Counted from the first letter of the stretch, positions 28,119-37,962 are shown. The stretch: 53,559 nt of DNA from Candidatus Zixiibacteriota bacterium (GCA_024276275.1 JAJRXM010000017.1:1-53559); one strand, 5' to 3'. Translations and numbers: made by a program. The notes: generated by a model from the sequence alone, not told the origin.

Positions 28119-28444
28119 ATTTTTCAACCTTTTCTTTTTGGAATGAACTTATTGGCTGCTGATACGACCTAGAACCTTTTGTCAAATCATGAAAAATGGC
28201 GGGGTTCATTAGACGACCTTCGCAACTATTTAATGTATGATATAAACTTGCTTTAATCAATTCTTAATTTAAATAAATTTTCTTTGCAATATGTAATAGT
28301 ATATTTAATTTAGAGTAAATTACATTCAGGTGTGTGAATCTATTTGTAAATATATCAGTTACATTAACTATTGTCTTTTTCAAGAATTCAGTTACTTTAT
28401 TATGTGTAAGTTCACATTTTAAAATAAGTAATATTCTTTCGACT
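28119..28444. other. Intergenic region with a repeat shared with 36.76 kb
   Basis: This gap separates divergent genes (HGHWH protein and sigma factor). Bases 28208-28224 (ATTAGACGACCTTCGCA) recur exactly at 36756-36772 beside an IS remnant, and the likeness continues for about 15 bases (ATGTATGA). This suggests a leftover of a mobile element end. Just before it lies AAAAATGGCGGGGT (28192-28205), also found in the serine recombinase gene at 48221-48234. An open frame runs into the sigma gene from 28334 but has no family-like content. Confidence 0.5.
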
Positions 28445-29014
28445 ATGACAAAAACAAACCAATCTAGATATAAAAAACTCATAGAGAGTTGTATTGAAGG
28501 TGATGAAAGTGCCTGGGAAGAATTAGTTGAAAAAATAACTCCGGCAATATTGTCTGTTTGTCGCACTATGAGACTATCATCTGAAGAATCGTTAGATATC
28601 TTTGGTCAGGTTTGCTATCTGCTGTTACATAATTTATCGCAATTGAAGTCATCTGATAAAATAATTGGTTATGTGTCGACAATTACTCGCCGAGAGATAT
28701 TAAGAATCATTCGCAGAAAGCAACTTTTTGATACTATTGACCCTGAAATCAGAAAATCTATTTCTGTAACAGAATTCGAAAATCCGGAAGTTTTATTAAA
28801 ACAATCTGAAAGTTCGGAAAAATTGATTAAAGCTGTAATGCAACTTCCGGAAAAAGAATACAAGTTGATACGACTCTTATTTTTAGATGAAACGGAACCT
28901 AGTTATGAAGAAATTTCCAAAAAATTGAATATTCCGGTATCTTCAATTGGACCGACGAGAATTCGTATTTTGAATAAACTTAAGAAAATTTTACAAAGAA
29001 AAGACAGAAAATAA
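28445..29014 (+). CDS. RNA polymerase sigma factor, ECF-like
   Basis: The start at 28445 (MTKTNQSRYKKLIESC) is preferred because conserved content begins there; the frame is open upstream. The 189-residue protein has sigma region 2 (CIEGDESAWEELVEKITPAI; DIFGQVCYLLLHNL; IGYVSTITRREILRIIRRKQ) and region 4 (QLPEKEYKLIRLLFLDE, then YEEISKKLNIPVSSIGPTRI), with nothing between, as in ECF sigma factors. It heads a compact operon with an unknown 195-residue protein (gap 51 bases) and a TPR-CHAT peptidase, and probably controls that operon and its own synthesis. No zinc-binding anti-sigma factor is adjacent. Confidence 0.82.
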   Translation: MTKTNQSRYKKLIESCIEGDESAWEELVEKITPAILSVCRTMRLSSEESLDIFGQVCYLLLHNLSQLKSSDKIIGYVSTITRREILRIIRRKQLFDTIDPEIRKSISVTEFENPEVLLKQSESSEKLIKAVMQLPEKEYKLIRLLFLDETEPSYEEISKKLNIPVSSIGPTRIRILNKLKKILQRKDRK

Positions 29015-29065
29015 ATTATGTATTTTATACTCTTGTCATGTCTCTTAAAGAAACAGAGGTGGTAA

Positions 29066-29653
29066 ATGAATTATAATCAAGATATAATTGAACAACTGAC
29101 TGCTCTTTTAAGAGGTGAGTTAAAGGGAAAACAGAAAAAGACTCTATTAGAGGAGTTACAATTGGATTCTGAATTATCAGAGATGTTTGAACTTTTGAAA
29201 AAAATGCATGAAGTCAGACATCCTGAGTCAAACCAGATAATATCTGCCTCCAAAAAATTATCTAAAACTCTTTTTACTGACTTTTTAAAAAAACAATTAT
29301 CACATAAGACTGATTTTGGTGTACGGGTTTTTGACTCAGCACTTCTTCCGCTACCTGAAGGTGTTAGACCTGCCTCGGTGGATACTCGTCTGCTAAAATA
29401 TCATGTCGGAGAAGCTATTGTAGAATTAACAGTATATCCGATAACTATTGATTCAGTAGAAATAATAGGACAGATTGCAGGAATTGAGAATAATAAAAGT
29501 ATTAAAGTTATTGCTGAAGTCAACGGTGAAAAGAAAGAAGTAGAAGTAGATGAGTTTTGTCTTTTCCGTTTTGAGAGAATCGATATAGGGAGTTGTCGTT
29601 TATTATTTTCCTCTGAGAATTCTAAAGAAGGAATTATTGAATTAGAATTATGA
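29066..29653 (+). CDS. Unknown protein between sigma factor and CHAT peptidase
   Basis: This 195-residue soluble protein has a good ribosome site (GAGGTGG). The first 80 residues are helical and charged (IIEQLTALLRGELKGKQKKT), like the N-terminal part of anti-sigma or FecR-type proteins, but there is no zinc-binding HxxxCxxC motif and no membrane helix. The C-terminal half (about 115-195) is predicted to be a beta-sandwich (VELTVYPITIDSVEIIGQIA; KEVEVDEFCLFRFERIDIGS), reminiscent of carboxypeptidase-regulatory-like folds. Its stop overlaps the next start as ATGA. An adaptor or regulator linking the sigma factor to the CHAT protein is possible, without direct evidence. Confidence 0.55.
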   Translation: MNYNQDIIEQLTALLRGELKGKQKKTLLEELQLDSELSEMFELLKKMHEVRHPESNQIISASKKLSKTLFTDFLKKQLSHKTDFGVRVFDSALLPLPEGVRPASVDTRLLKYHVGEAIVELTVYPITIDSVEIIGQIAGIENNKSIKVIAEVNGEKKEVEVDEFCLFRFERIDIGSCRLLFSSENSKEGIIELEL

Positions 29654-32403
29654 TTGATGTACATATCATAAGGCAGCTTAAAAGCAAAAAAGACTTTAGT
29701 GATTTATTGCAGTTAGATTATAATAATGACTGCAAGTTGTCTATTTCTGAACTCAGTAAAAGTTTGAATGAACTGTATCGAATAAGTATCAGCGATGCTG
29801 ATACTTATCTAAGCACTGTTATTAACTGTTCGAAATATATTCCAAAAGAACATCATAATAAACTTCTAACTATGCAGGCACGTCTGTCTTTGTGGAAAGC
29901 TGATTATAACAAAGCCTTATTTTTTTACAATAAAGCCCTAGCCCAAGTTCTTTCTAAAAGAGACTTTTATGCTTCTGCTATGATTCGTAAAGGAATGATA
30001 GAAGTTTACATGTACCTTTCGGAATATGATGAAGGTCTTAAAACTGGAAAAAAAGCTTTAGAGTATTTCAAGAGAAAAAATCTACTAAACCATGCTGCTC
30101 AGGTCATGACAAATATCGGAAATATCTATCATCGTATGGACAAAAACCGTTTAGCTCTTTCATATTACGATAAAGCAAAAGATATATTTTCTCAACAGGG
30201 TGGAGTTGCCTGTGCAATTGTAGATTTTAACAGAGCAAATATATTTGCTAATATGAATGAACTAACTAAAGCAAAGAAATTATATATTGAAGCCGGTTTA
30301 TTCTATAAGAATTCACAGATGGAACTTGCATATCAACAAACAGAGTATTCTATCGCATATCTTTTCTTTTTAGAAAGTAAATATACCGATGCATTACGTT
30401 TGTTTGAAAAAGTTTATGATTCTTTTGAAGAGTTAGGAGATAAAACATCAGCAGCTGTGACACAACTTGATTTAGCAGAGTTAAATTTACAACTAAATCA
30501 GTATGGTTCTGCTATTATGCTTTCAGAGATGATAATTCCAATTTTCAGAAAATATAAGATGCCATACGAAGATGGAAAGGCGTACTATTTTTCAGCAATC
30601 GCCAAATTAGAACTCGGTGATATTTTTCAAACTCAAAAACTATTGAAAGAAGCCAAAAAAGTTTTTGTGAAAGAGAAAAACAATTTGTGGTTGGGGATGA
30701 TTGAAAACGCTAACAATTCTCTTTTTATATCAAATAAGAAATATAAAAAAGCACTGGAAGCATCTATATCAGCTAAAAAGTATTTTAGAAAAAGTAAAGA
30801 TATAAGACGTGAACATGATGCTGATATCTCACATATTCAAGCATTGTTTCTTTCAAAAAATGAAAAAAGAGCTATCTCAAAGTTAAAACAATTACAAAAT
30901 AATAGTATTACTTTGGAACAGCAACGCAAGATTCATGCTCTTTTGGGTGAATACTATTTTAAAAAGAAAATGTATCAGCTAGCTCAAGAGGAATTTAAGA
31001 ACGCTGTTCGTATAATTGAAATAATGATGGAAGCACTTTATTATGAAGAGATTAAGTTTTTCTTTGCTGCCGATAAATTTAAAATATATTCTCGTATAGT
31101 TGAATGTTCCTTATGCTTAGGCAAAGTAGAGACTTCATATTTTCAAAATTTGAACGCATTATCATTACTGAATGAAAAAATTATCCCAAAAAGTTCTCTA
31201 AAAGGGAAAGTACCTGATAAAATTTTATCTCAAATAAATTCACTACGTCATATTTTATCTCAGGCATATAAATTTCCACAAAAAGGAGAACGAAGTGCAG
31301 TAGCTGTTCATGATATTCAAAAAACTGAAAAGCAGTTATGGCATTTTGAACAAAAAGCAAGAGTTTCTTATAATTTTGATAAACAAAAAAATAGAAAGAC
31401 TGTCGATAAAACATCTGTTTTTATACCTAATAAAAATGAATTAGTTTTAAACTATTTTATATCTGAGAACAAAGTTGGTGTTTTTGTGCAATCAAAGAAT
31501 GATCTTTCATTTATTGAATTACAAATAACCCTACAAGAATTAACCGAACTTATAAGAAAAATTCAGTTTTTGTTTGAACAGTCACTACACAAGACAGGTA
31601 TTGCAAATTCTATTGAAATCAAAAGAGCATATTTACTGAAGTTATATCAATTACTTATAGCTCCAATTCAAATTAAAGATGAAACAGAAAGAGTTTATAT
31701 TATTCCCGACGGTATATTAACTCAAATTCCATTTATAGCATTATGCGATGATTCGGGTAAATATCTCAAAGACAGATATGCTGTCTCAATAATAACAGAC
31801 CCTAATTCGATGAATAATAATGCCGCTGAAAAGATTGATTTTTCCAAATTACAAAATTCAATATTTTCTGTTTCGCACGAATCATTACCTTTTGTCGATA
31901 TCGAAGGGGATAAAATTCATAATAGATTTAAAAAGTCTTTCTGTTATAAAAGGCAAAAAGCAAACACTTTAAATCTAAAAAGAGAGTTGAAAGAATCTAC
32001 AGGTTTTATCCATTTAGCTGCTCATGCTTCCAGATCATCTGAGAACCCTCTTTTTTCTCGAATTTTACTTTCAGACGGGGTTCTTTTTCCGTTTGATTTA
32101 TTTGGACAAGGTATTCAAGCAGAATTAGTTACACTTTCAGGTTGTCAAACAGCCGCTCCTGGGTTAAATTACGGTAATACGTTTTCTTTAGCTAAAACAT
32201 TTTATCGAGCCGGAAGCAGATTTGTACTAGCCTCATTATGGCCTATTGATGATAAAGTAACTATGATGTTTATGAATGAGTTTTATTATCAACTTTCGAA
32301 AATAAAAAATGTTGAGAAATCGTATACAAATGCAATACAAAAAATATCTATACAAATAACCGACCCTGCTTTTTGGGGAGCATTTATTTTAATTGGAAAA
32401 TAA
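29650..32403 (+). CDS. TPR-CHAT caspase-like peptidase
   Basis: This 917-residue cytosolic protein has roughly 450 N-terminal residues of tetratricopeptide repeats (QVMTNIGNIYHRMDKNRLAL; ATRV-type helices throughout), a middle region of helices, and a C-terminal CHAT domain (about 660-917). CHAT domains are caspase-family cysteine peptidases. The dyad appears intact: His792 in GFIHLAAHASRSSENP and Cys832 in LVTLSGCQTAAPG, followed by the usual GNTFSLAKTFYRAGSRFVLA and SLWPIDD segments. It is encoded between an unknown protein gene (overlap 4 bases) and a secreted subtilase gene (32-base gap). The TPR part may sense a partner that activates the peptidase; the substrate is unknown. Confidence 0.88.
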   Translation: MIDVHIIRQLKSKKDFSDLLQLDYNNDCKLSISELSKSLNELYRISISDADTYLSTVINCSKYIPKEHHNKLLTMQARLSLWKADYNKALFFYNKALAQVLSKRDFYASAMIRKGMIEVYMYLSEYDEGLKTGKKALEYFKRKNLLNHAAQVMTNIGNIYHRMDKNRLALSYYDKAKDIFSQQGGVACAIVDFNRANIFANMNELTKAKKLYIEAGLFYKNSQMELAYQQTEYSIAYLFFLESKYTDALRLFEKVYDSFEELGDKTSAAVTQLDLAELNLQLNQYGSAIMLSEMIIPIFRKYKMPYEDGKAYYFSAIAKLELGDIFQTQKLLKEAKKVFVKEKNNLWLGMIENANNSLFISNKKYKKALEASISAKKYFRKSKDIRREHDADISHIQALFLSKNEKRAISKLKQLQNNSITLEQQRKIHALLGEYYFKKKMYQLAQEEFKNAVRIIEIMMEALYYEEIKFFFAADKFKIYSRIVECSLCLGKVETSYFQNLNALSLLNEKIIPKSSLKGKVPDKILSQINSLRHILSQAYKFPQKGERSAVAVHDIQKTEKQLWHFEQKARVSYNFDKQKNRKTVDKTSVFIPNKNELVLNYFISENKVGVFVQSKNDLSFIELQITLQELTELIRKIQFLFEQSLHKTGIANSIEIKRAYLLKLYQLLIAPIQIKDETERVYIIPDGILTQIPFIALCDDSGKYLKDRYAVSIITDPNSMNNNAAEKIDFSKLQNSIFSVSHESLPFVDIEGDKIHNRFKKSFCYKRQKANTLNLKRELKESTGFIHLAAHASRSSENPLFSRILLSDGVLFPFDLFGQGIQAELVTLSGCQTAAPGLNYGNTFSLAKTFYRAGSRFVLASLWPIDDKVTMMFMNEFYYQLSKIKNVEKSYTNAIQKISIQITDPAFWGAFILIGK

Positions 32404-32435
32404 TTTTAACCATAAATATATAGAGTGCCTAAAAA

Positions 32436-33892
32436 ATGAGACGATACTTAAAACAATCTACGTTGATTGCAATTTTTACTCTTCTTTTAATGTTTGGAAC
32501 AACTATTGCCGGAGGGAAAAAGCCGGTGAAGCGGTTGTAAAAGTAAAGGGTAATACCCAAGCAATTTCTGTTGCGACAGATTTAGATGCTGTTGTTATTG
32601 ATTCAATACCTTCAAAAAGAACTTATTTGTTTAAATTTTCAAAAGCCCGTTCTGTTGATGAAGTTGTTGCAAAATTAAACAGTAATGCTAATGTCGAATC
32701 AGCAACAACTAATACTACTATAGACCTTCCCGAAGTATTTCAGATTAGTCAGGGTTTTCCTGATGAATCAGAACCTATTTTCAATAAAGGAATATCTCCA
32801 AAGAATTTTTATGCTCAGGAAGGTTCTTATGATATCGGTATTGATTCAGCACAACTAATTTCTACGGGTAGTAATGTAATAATAGCAGTAATTGATAACG
32901 GTATAGATTATTCACATCCTCTTATACAAAATTCTTTGATTCTTACAGGCCATGATTTTATATCAACAGGTAGTGATGCATCTGAACAACCGGGTACCAT
33001 TTATGGACATGGTACTTTTGTTACCGGTTTACTTCTTTTGACAGCACCTGATGCTTCGATTATTCCACTTAGAGCTTTTGATGGTGAAGGAGTTGGAGAT
33101 CAATTCAAAGTTGCTAAAGCTATTGATTGGGCGGTACGACACAAAGCAGATATTATAAATATGAGTTTTGGTACTACCGAGATGATTGAGGCGTTACGTA
33201 TTGCTATTGAAGATGCTACAAACAATAATGTAGTGTTGGTCGCAGCATCAGGTAATGAAGGGAGTGAATTACCGTTTTACCCTGCAGCTCATCCCGATGT
33301 AATAGCGGTTGCATCTGTAGATACGTTAGAACTGTTAGCCGGTTTTTCAAACTATGGGGGCTATCTGGATTTAGTTGCTCCGGGAGTGAATATTTATTCT
33401 GCTTTAGCAGGTGATTATGATTGGGGTACTTGGAGCGGAACTTCGTTTTCGGCTCCGATTGTAAGCGGTACTATTGCCATGATGAAACAAATTGAACAAG
33501 GTTATTCTCCTGCTCAAATACAAGACCATTTGAGAAATACTTCCCGTGTTGAATTGAAATGGGGGGCAGTATCTGTGCCAGATAATCAATACGGGTATGG
33601 AATGATAAACTGTTACGATGCTGTAGCACAGCTTTCAATAGGAGACTTAGATAAGAACGGCATTCGGAATATGACAGATTTAACTATAATGGTAGACTAT
33701 ATTACTAACAGAAATTCCGGTGGTAACAATACTGATATAATAAAAACTGAATACGTTATTCCTGAAGCATTAATTGACTTAAACTGTGATGGTGATGTGA
33801 ATGCCTCGGACGTTGCTGTAATGGTACATCATGTTTTCGTGAAATGGCGTGATTTTAAACCTTGTTATCAGTCACAAGGGAAAAATAAATGA
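32436..33892 (+). CDS. Secreted subtilisin-like (S8) protease with dockerin tail, frameshift near start
   Basis: ATG at 32436 begins a clear signal peptide (MRRYLKQSTLIAIFTLLLMF...TTIAGG), but that frame stops after 34 residues. The mature protein lies in the -1 frame (AGEAVVKVKGN onward). The switch point is GGGAAAAAG (32514-32522), so one lost A restores a protein of about 485 residues. The longer frame from 32393 has no signal peptide and overlaps the CHAT gene. The catalytic triad is intact: Asp in IAVIDNGIDYSHP, His in YGHGTFVTG, Ser in GTSFSAPIVSG. The C-terminus carries dockerin-like calcium loops (GDLDKNGIRNMTDL; DLNCDGDVNASDVAVM). It is probably secreted or surface-held and co-transcribed with the sigma-CHAT genes. 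Confidence 0.8.
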
Positions 33893-33920
33893 TTATATAT
33901 CACATCTATAGATAGATTGA

Positions 33921-33957
33921 AAAAAAACCTCTGTTTTTGTTAAACAGAGGTTTTTTT
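33921..33957 (+). terminator. Rho-independent terminator after the CHAT/subtilase operon
   Basis: A strong hairpin (AACCTCTGTTT / AAACAGAGGTT, loop TTGTT) is flanked by an A run upstream and seven T downstream, 29 bases after the subtilase stop. It closes the operon that starts with the sigma factor gene. The A-rich left flank makes it potentially bidirectional. Confidence 0.9.
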
Positions 33958-34144
33958 AAAAATTATTAAATTTATGTATTTTTTTCGCATTGTTAATCCT
34001 CTTTAAACTAAATCAACATAAATAGGTATTCATACAACAACCGTCAAATGCCTTTTTTCTAAGGTGTCAGGAGGTGGTGGATAAAAACTGTTTTATCTTT
34101 ACATCATTTTAATAGGAAATTGAATTAACTATCTTGGAGATTTT

Positions 34145-36553
34145 ATGAGAAAAGCTATAACTATTTTGTTCATCAGCGTACTATTAGTTTCAGGTACAAT
34201 TTTTGCTGCACCGGATTTTAAAGTTAAAAATTCCGACATGCAGTCATCAGAAAATTATGTACAAAATGAAATAATTGTCAAATTTAAAACAGGCGTAGAA
34301 AAATCAAAAACAATTAACAGTCTTGGTTGTACAACAATAGAAGAAAATACTAAGGGCGGATTTACAAAGATCGCTATTCCGGCAAATAAGACTGTAGAAG
34401 AATTGGTCGCTGCATATAGTGCTGACCCAAATGTTTTATATGCAGAACCAAATTATATATACACATCATATTTTGTTCCAAATGACCCCTACTATTCTTA
34501 TCAGTGGCACATGCCAATGATAAACACAGAGCAGGCATGGGATCAAAATTCTGGTTCCGGTGTAATAGTAGCAGTTTTAGATGTAGGTGTTGCCTATGAA
34601 GACTTCGATGTTTATGCTCAAGCACCTGATTTAGCACAAACAAATTTTGTACCCGGATATGATTTTATCAATAATGATGCTCATCCTAATGATGATAACG
34701 GTCATGGAACTCATGTTGCAGGTACAATTGCTCAATCAACTAACAACAATCTTGGCGTGACAGGTGTTGCATACAATTGTTCTATTATGCCTGTTAAAGT
34801 ACTTGATGCTGCCGGTAGTGGAGCAACCGATGTTATAGCGAACGGAATTTATTTTGCCGCTGACAATGGGGCAAAAGTTATAAATATGAGTTTAGGGTCA
34901 AGCTTTTCATCAACTATTATGGAAGAAGCTTGTATTTATGCCAAGAACAAAGGTGTGATAATTATTTGTGCCGCAGGTAACTCTGGTCGTAAAGTTTTAG
35001 AATATCCTGCTGCTTATAATTCTACTGTTTCTGTATCATCGGTACGTCTTGATTCAACGTTGGCAGGCTATTCAACATATAACGACTCGGTAGATATAAC
35101 TGCTCCGGGTGGTGATACCGGTGTTGATCAGGATGGTGACGGATATGTTGATGGTGTTTTACAGCAGACTCACGACGGTTCTAATTATACATCTTTTAGT
35201 TACTATTTTTATCAAGGAACATCGATGGCATCTCCGCATGTTGCGGGTGTTGCTGCCTTAGTTATTTCTGCTTCAGGAGGTACATTAACTCCTGATGAAG
35301 TTCAAGCTATATTACAAAATTCAGCAGTTGATTTAGGTTCAGCAGGTTGGGATAATCAATACGGGTATGGTCTTGTTGATGCAAATGCTGCAATACTTTT
35401 AGTTGCCCCGAATACTGATCCTCCTTTAGCAGCTTTTACCGGTTCACCAACTTCCGGTGATGTACCATTGACGGTAACTTTTACCGATCAGTCTACTAAC
35501 AATCCAACAGCATGGGCATGGGACTTTGGAGATGGTGGAACTTCTGCTACTCAAAATCCATCTTATACATATAGTGTAGCAGGTACATATACAGTATCAT
35601 TAACAGTTACAAATGCTAATGGCTCTGATATAAAGACTAAAGTTAATTATATCTCCGCAACAGATCCTCCTGCCAACCCACCGGTAGCGGACTTCAGCGG
35701 AACACCAACATCCGGTGACACTCCGTTAACAGTTGATTTTACTGATTTATCTACAAATGGTCCAACATCTTGGGCATGGGATTTTGGTGATGGCGGTACA
35801 TCTACTGCTCAAAATCCTTCATATACCTACAATACTGCCGGTACTTATACAGTAGCATTAACAGCTACTAACGCGTATGGTTCGGACACTAAAACAGCAA
35901 TAGACTATATTACTGTTACTGATCCACCGGCAGCCGGAACTATGTATGTTCAGAATGTTGTTGTTACTCGTTCAACTCAGGGAATAAACTCAACCGGTTA
36001 TTGTACTGTGACTATTTATGACAATGCCTCTCAACCTTTAGCAAACGCTACAGTAAATGTAATCTATGATGGGCCATCAACAGGTTCGGGTTCAGCTTTA
36101 ACAGGAACTGATGGTACAGTTACTTTTTCTACAGCAAGAATTAAGAGAGCTGTTGGTGAATGGTGTTTTGAAGTAACAAATGTTACTCATGCATCAAACA
36201 CCTATGATGCCGCATCAAATGTTGTAACCAAAGCTTGTGAAAGTGGAGTTGTATTCTCAAACGGTAATGGTGAGATTTTGGGGATTCCTGGGAAATTTGG
36301 ATTAAATCAAAACTATCCAAACCCGTTTAACCCAACAACAGAGATTTCATTCAGTTTACCTGAAGCATCAACTATTGTTCTTGAAGTATTTAATATCAAC
36401 GGTCAAAAGGTAGATCTGTTAGCCTCGGGTTCATTTACTTCCGGTAATCATACAGTAACTTGGGATGCTACTAATAAACCGTCCGGTATTTATTTCTACC
36501 GTTTAACAGCCGGAGAGAATATAGTAACCAAAAAAATGCTACTTATGAAATAA
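34145..36553 (+). CDS. Secreted S8 subtilase with two PKD domains and type IX sorting tail
   Basis: This 802-residue exported protease has the following order: signal peptide (MRKAITILFISVLLVSGTIFA); an inhibitor-like propeptide (about 38-106, NEIIVKFKTGVEKSKTI, ending ADPNVLYAEPNYIY); a peptidase S8 domain with Asp146 (AVLDVGVAYED), His187 (DNGHGTHVAG), oxyanion Asn279 and Ser360 (QGTSMASPHVAG); two PKD domains (about 430-510 and 520-595, each with WAWDFGDGGTS); an Ig-like segment; and a C-terminal type IX secretion sorting domain (LNQNYPNPFNPTTEISFSLP ... GIYFYRL ... KKMLLMK). Most subtilases carry Asp-x-Gly at the first site, and here Val takes the middle position (DVG). It is a stand-alone gene between two terminators and preceded by TTGGAG. 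Confidence 0.92.
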   Translation: MRKAITILFISVLLVSGTIFAAPDFKVKNSDMQSSENYVQNEIIVKFKTGVEKSKTINSLGCTTIEENTKGGFTKIAIPANKTVEELVAAYSADPNVLYAEPNYIYTSYFVPNDPYYSYQWHMPMINTEQAWDQNSGSGVIVAVLDVGVAYEDFDVYAQAPDLAQTNFVPGYDFINNDAHPNDDNGHGTHVAGTIAQSTNNNLGVTGVAYNCSIMPVKVLDAAGSGATDVIANGIYFAADNGAKVINMSLGSSFSSTIMEEACIYAKNKGVIIICAAGNSGRKVLEYPAAYNSTVSVSSVRLDSTLAGYSTYNDSVDITAPGGDTGVDQDGDGYVDGVLQQTHDGSNYTSFSYYFYQGTSMASPHVAGVAALVISASGGTLTPDEVQAILQNSAVDLGSAGWDNQYGYGLVDANAAILLVAPNTDPPLAAFTGSPTSGDVPLTVTFTDQSTNNPTAWAWDFGDGGTSATQNPSYTYSVAGTYTVSLTVTNANGSDIKTKVNYISATDPPANPPVADFSGTPTSGDTPLTVDFTDLSTNGPTSWAWDFGDGGTSTAQNPSYTYNTAGTYTVALTATNAYGSDTKTAIDYITVTDPPAAGTMYVQNVVVTRSTQGINSTGYCTVTIYDNASQPLANATVNVIYDGPSTGSGSALTGTDGTVTFSTARIKRAVGEWCFEVTNVTHASNTYDAASNVVTKACESGVVFSNGNGEILGIPGKFGLNQNYPNPFNPTTEISFSLPEASTIVLEVFNINGQKVDLLASGSFTSGNHTVTWDATNKPSGIYFYRLTAGENIVTKKMLLMK

Positions 36554-36566
36554 TATCTTTTTGTTT

Positions 36567-36612
36567 GATATTAAAAAAACCGGTAATTATTATTACCGGT
36601 TTTTTTAATATC
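36567..36612 (+). terminator. Rho-independent terminator, 21-bp perfect stem
   Basis: GATATTAAAAAAACCGGTAAT (36567-36587) pairs perfectly with 36592-36612 around a TATT loop, 14 bases after the subtilase stop. The GC core ACCGGTAAT is flanked by A and T runs on both sides, so it can terminate in either direction. Confidence 0.9.
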
Positions 36613-36755
36613 ATTGATTTCTGAATCTTATAATACTTAAACTTAAGTACTAAATCAAATTTTCTAATAGTGTCTCTCTAGCTTTAATAGCAGACGGTTT
36701 ATATCTTTGTAAGCGACTTATAAAAAAATGTAAGACCCAATACTAAGTAGGGACA

Positions 36756-37083
36756 ATTAGACGACCTTCGCACTTTTTGATGTATGAATTAAGTAACAAT
36801 GAGATACTGTAACAAACTCTTGATAGTAAGATAGAGAAGGTTGAAGTCAGCCATGTGAAGGGTTATGCATAATCCGAGACTGCTTTCAAATAACGGTCCC
36901 TGCTATCTCAAGGCTATCTTATAAAATAAAAAAATGTTACATATTCGTTGTCGTTTATATCAGCCACAGTTTCAAAGCAAGATTGAACAATATCATGCGT
37001 TGATTGAAAAATTTAATCTGCTTATTCATTATTATACTCCTGAAGAACTCAAACTCGAAATTGTTTCCTTTGTAAAACGTTAA
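36756..37083 (+). mobile_element. Decayed insertion sequence remnant (rve/IS3-like transposase)
   Basis: Fragments of a DDE integrase-type transposase are readable at 36855-37083: HNPRLLSNNGPCYLKAIL, an in-frame stop, then MLHIRCRLYQPQFQSKIEQYH and FNLLIHYYTPEELKLEIV, ending in stop at 37083. They correspond to the usual ...PRLLSDNG...HIRC.PYHPQ.QGKIER.H...YYSPEELK... region of IS3/IS481-like transposases. The catalytic Asp of SDNG is Asn here, and frame breaks occur upstream. The element is dead. Its left side contains the 17-base sequence also present at 28208. The remaining sequence of the 36613-37239 gap is featureless. Confidence 0.7.
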
Positions 37084-37239
37084 GATTAAGAAAACAAGAG
37101 AACCAAAAACAAAGAAGAAAAGAATAAAGATTACTGAAAAATAAAGAACTTGTATTAACTGACACTATGACATAATTTAGACTATGAGCTGTCCAAACGC
37201 TTCTGACGACATACATACCAAACCACAAAGGAATACAGA

Positions 37240-37962
37240 ATGAGAAAACTATATATTGTACTGGCTTTATTATTATTAGTATCAGGAGATATAGAATCCC
37301 AGGAAACGTTTTCACAACAGTATGTGTTATTCAAAGCGGAGCGGTTTGGTTCGAGTGATGCAAATGGATATAAATATGGAATCTACTATGGTTCAGAACG
37401 TGGGATTCTACCCAACGCTACAGAAAGAAAAGTCTATGCTATCTACGACAGCAAACGCCCGCTAAATGACCTGCATGTGGGAACTACAAATGTCATTGAA
37501 CTGGAGGCAAAGACAACAATTCTTAGCCTATCTTTCAAAGACGGCTTCAAGCCAACGGCCAATGAAAACCTTCTGATCGACTTGTCTGTACAACCATTGA
37601 ATCGATACTACCAAAGCATTGTCTTGGATATTGCAACATTGGCAATTACTTACACTTCTATTGATGGCTCCACTCTCCTCGATTTTGAAAACATGCGTAA
37701 TGATGGGATATCCTCTGAGCACGAATATCTTACTCTTATTCGTAGAGATGTGAGTTACACCTCTAAGAAGATGCGCAAACAAATGGCTCCACAAACCATT
37801 CAAGTCGGGCGCTACAGTGGTCAAGATTTGTTTGATGCTATGAAGGCAGTAACGGTGGAGGAGGTCCGCAACTATCTTCTTTACGTCAAAAAATCACCCA
37901 AGAAATTCATAGGTAAGCAATGGATATTTTCAGAAGTATACGCTACCTGGCTTCTTCAGTGA
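37240..37962 (+). CDS. Exported protein of unknown function, N-terminal part of a WG-repeat gene split by TGA
   Basis: The 240-residue product starts with a signal peptide (MRKLYIVLALLLLVSGDIESQ) and has no domain that I recognise; the middle looks like a mixed beta fold (VYAIYDSKRPLNDLHVGTTN; ANENLLIDLSVQPLNRYYQS). It ends at TGA 37960-37962. The same frame stays open straight through to the WG-repeat protein that ends at 39420, with no intervening stop. The two parts therefore look like one protein of about 726 residues with a single stop codon. Base composition is visibly less AT-rich than in neighbours, which suggests acquisition. It follows the IS remnant. Confidence 0.6.
   Translation: MRKLYIVLALLLLVSGDIESQETFSQQYVLFKAERFGSSDANGYKYGIYYGSERGILPNATERKVYAIYDSKRPLNDLHVGTTNVIELEAKTTILSLSFKDGFKPTANENLLIDLSVQPLNRYYQSIVLDIATLAITYTSIDGSTLLDFENMRNDGISSEHEYLTLIRRDVSYTSKKMRKQMAPQTIQVGRYSGQDLFDAMKAVTVEEVRNYLLYVKKSPKKFIGKQWIFSEVYATWLLQ

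Noticed and set aside
28334-28444. Upstream extension of the sigma factor frame
   Set aside because: The extra residues are hydrophobic and unlike any sigma N-terminus; conserved region 2 begins after the Met at 28445.
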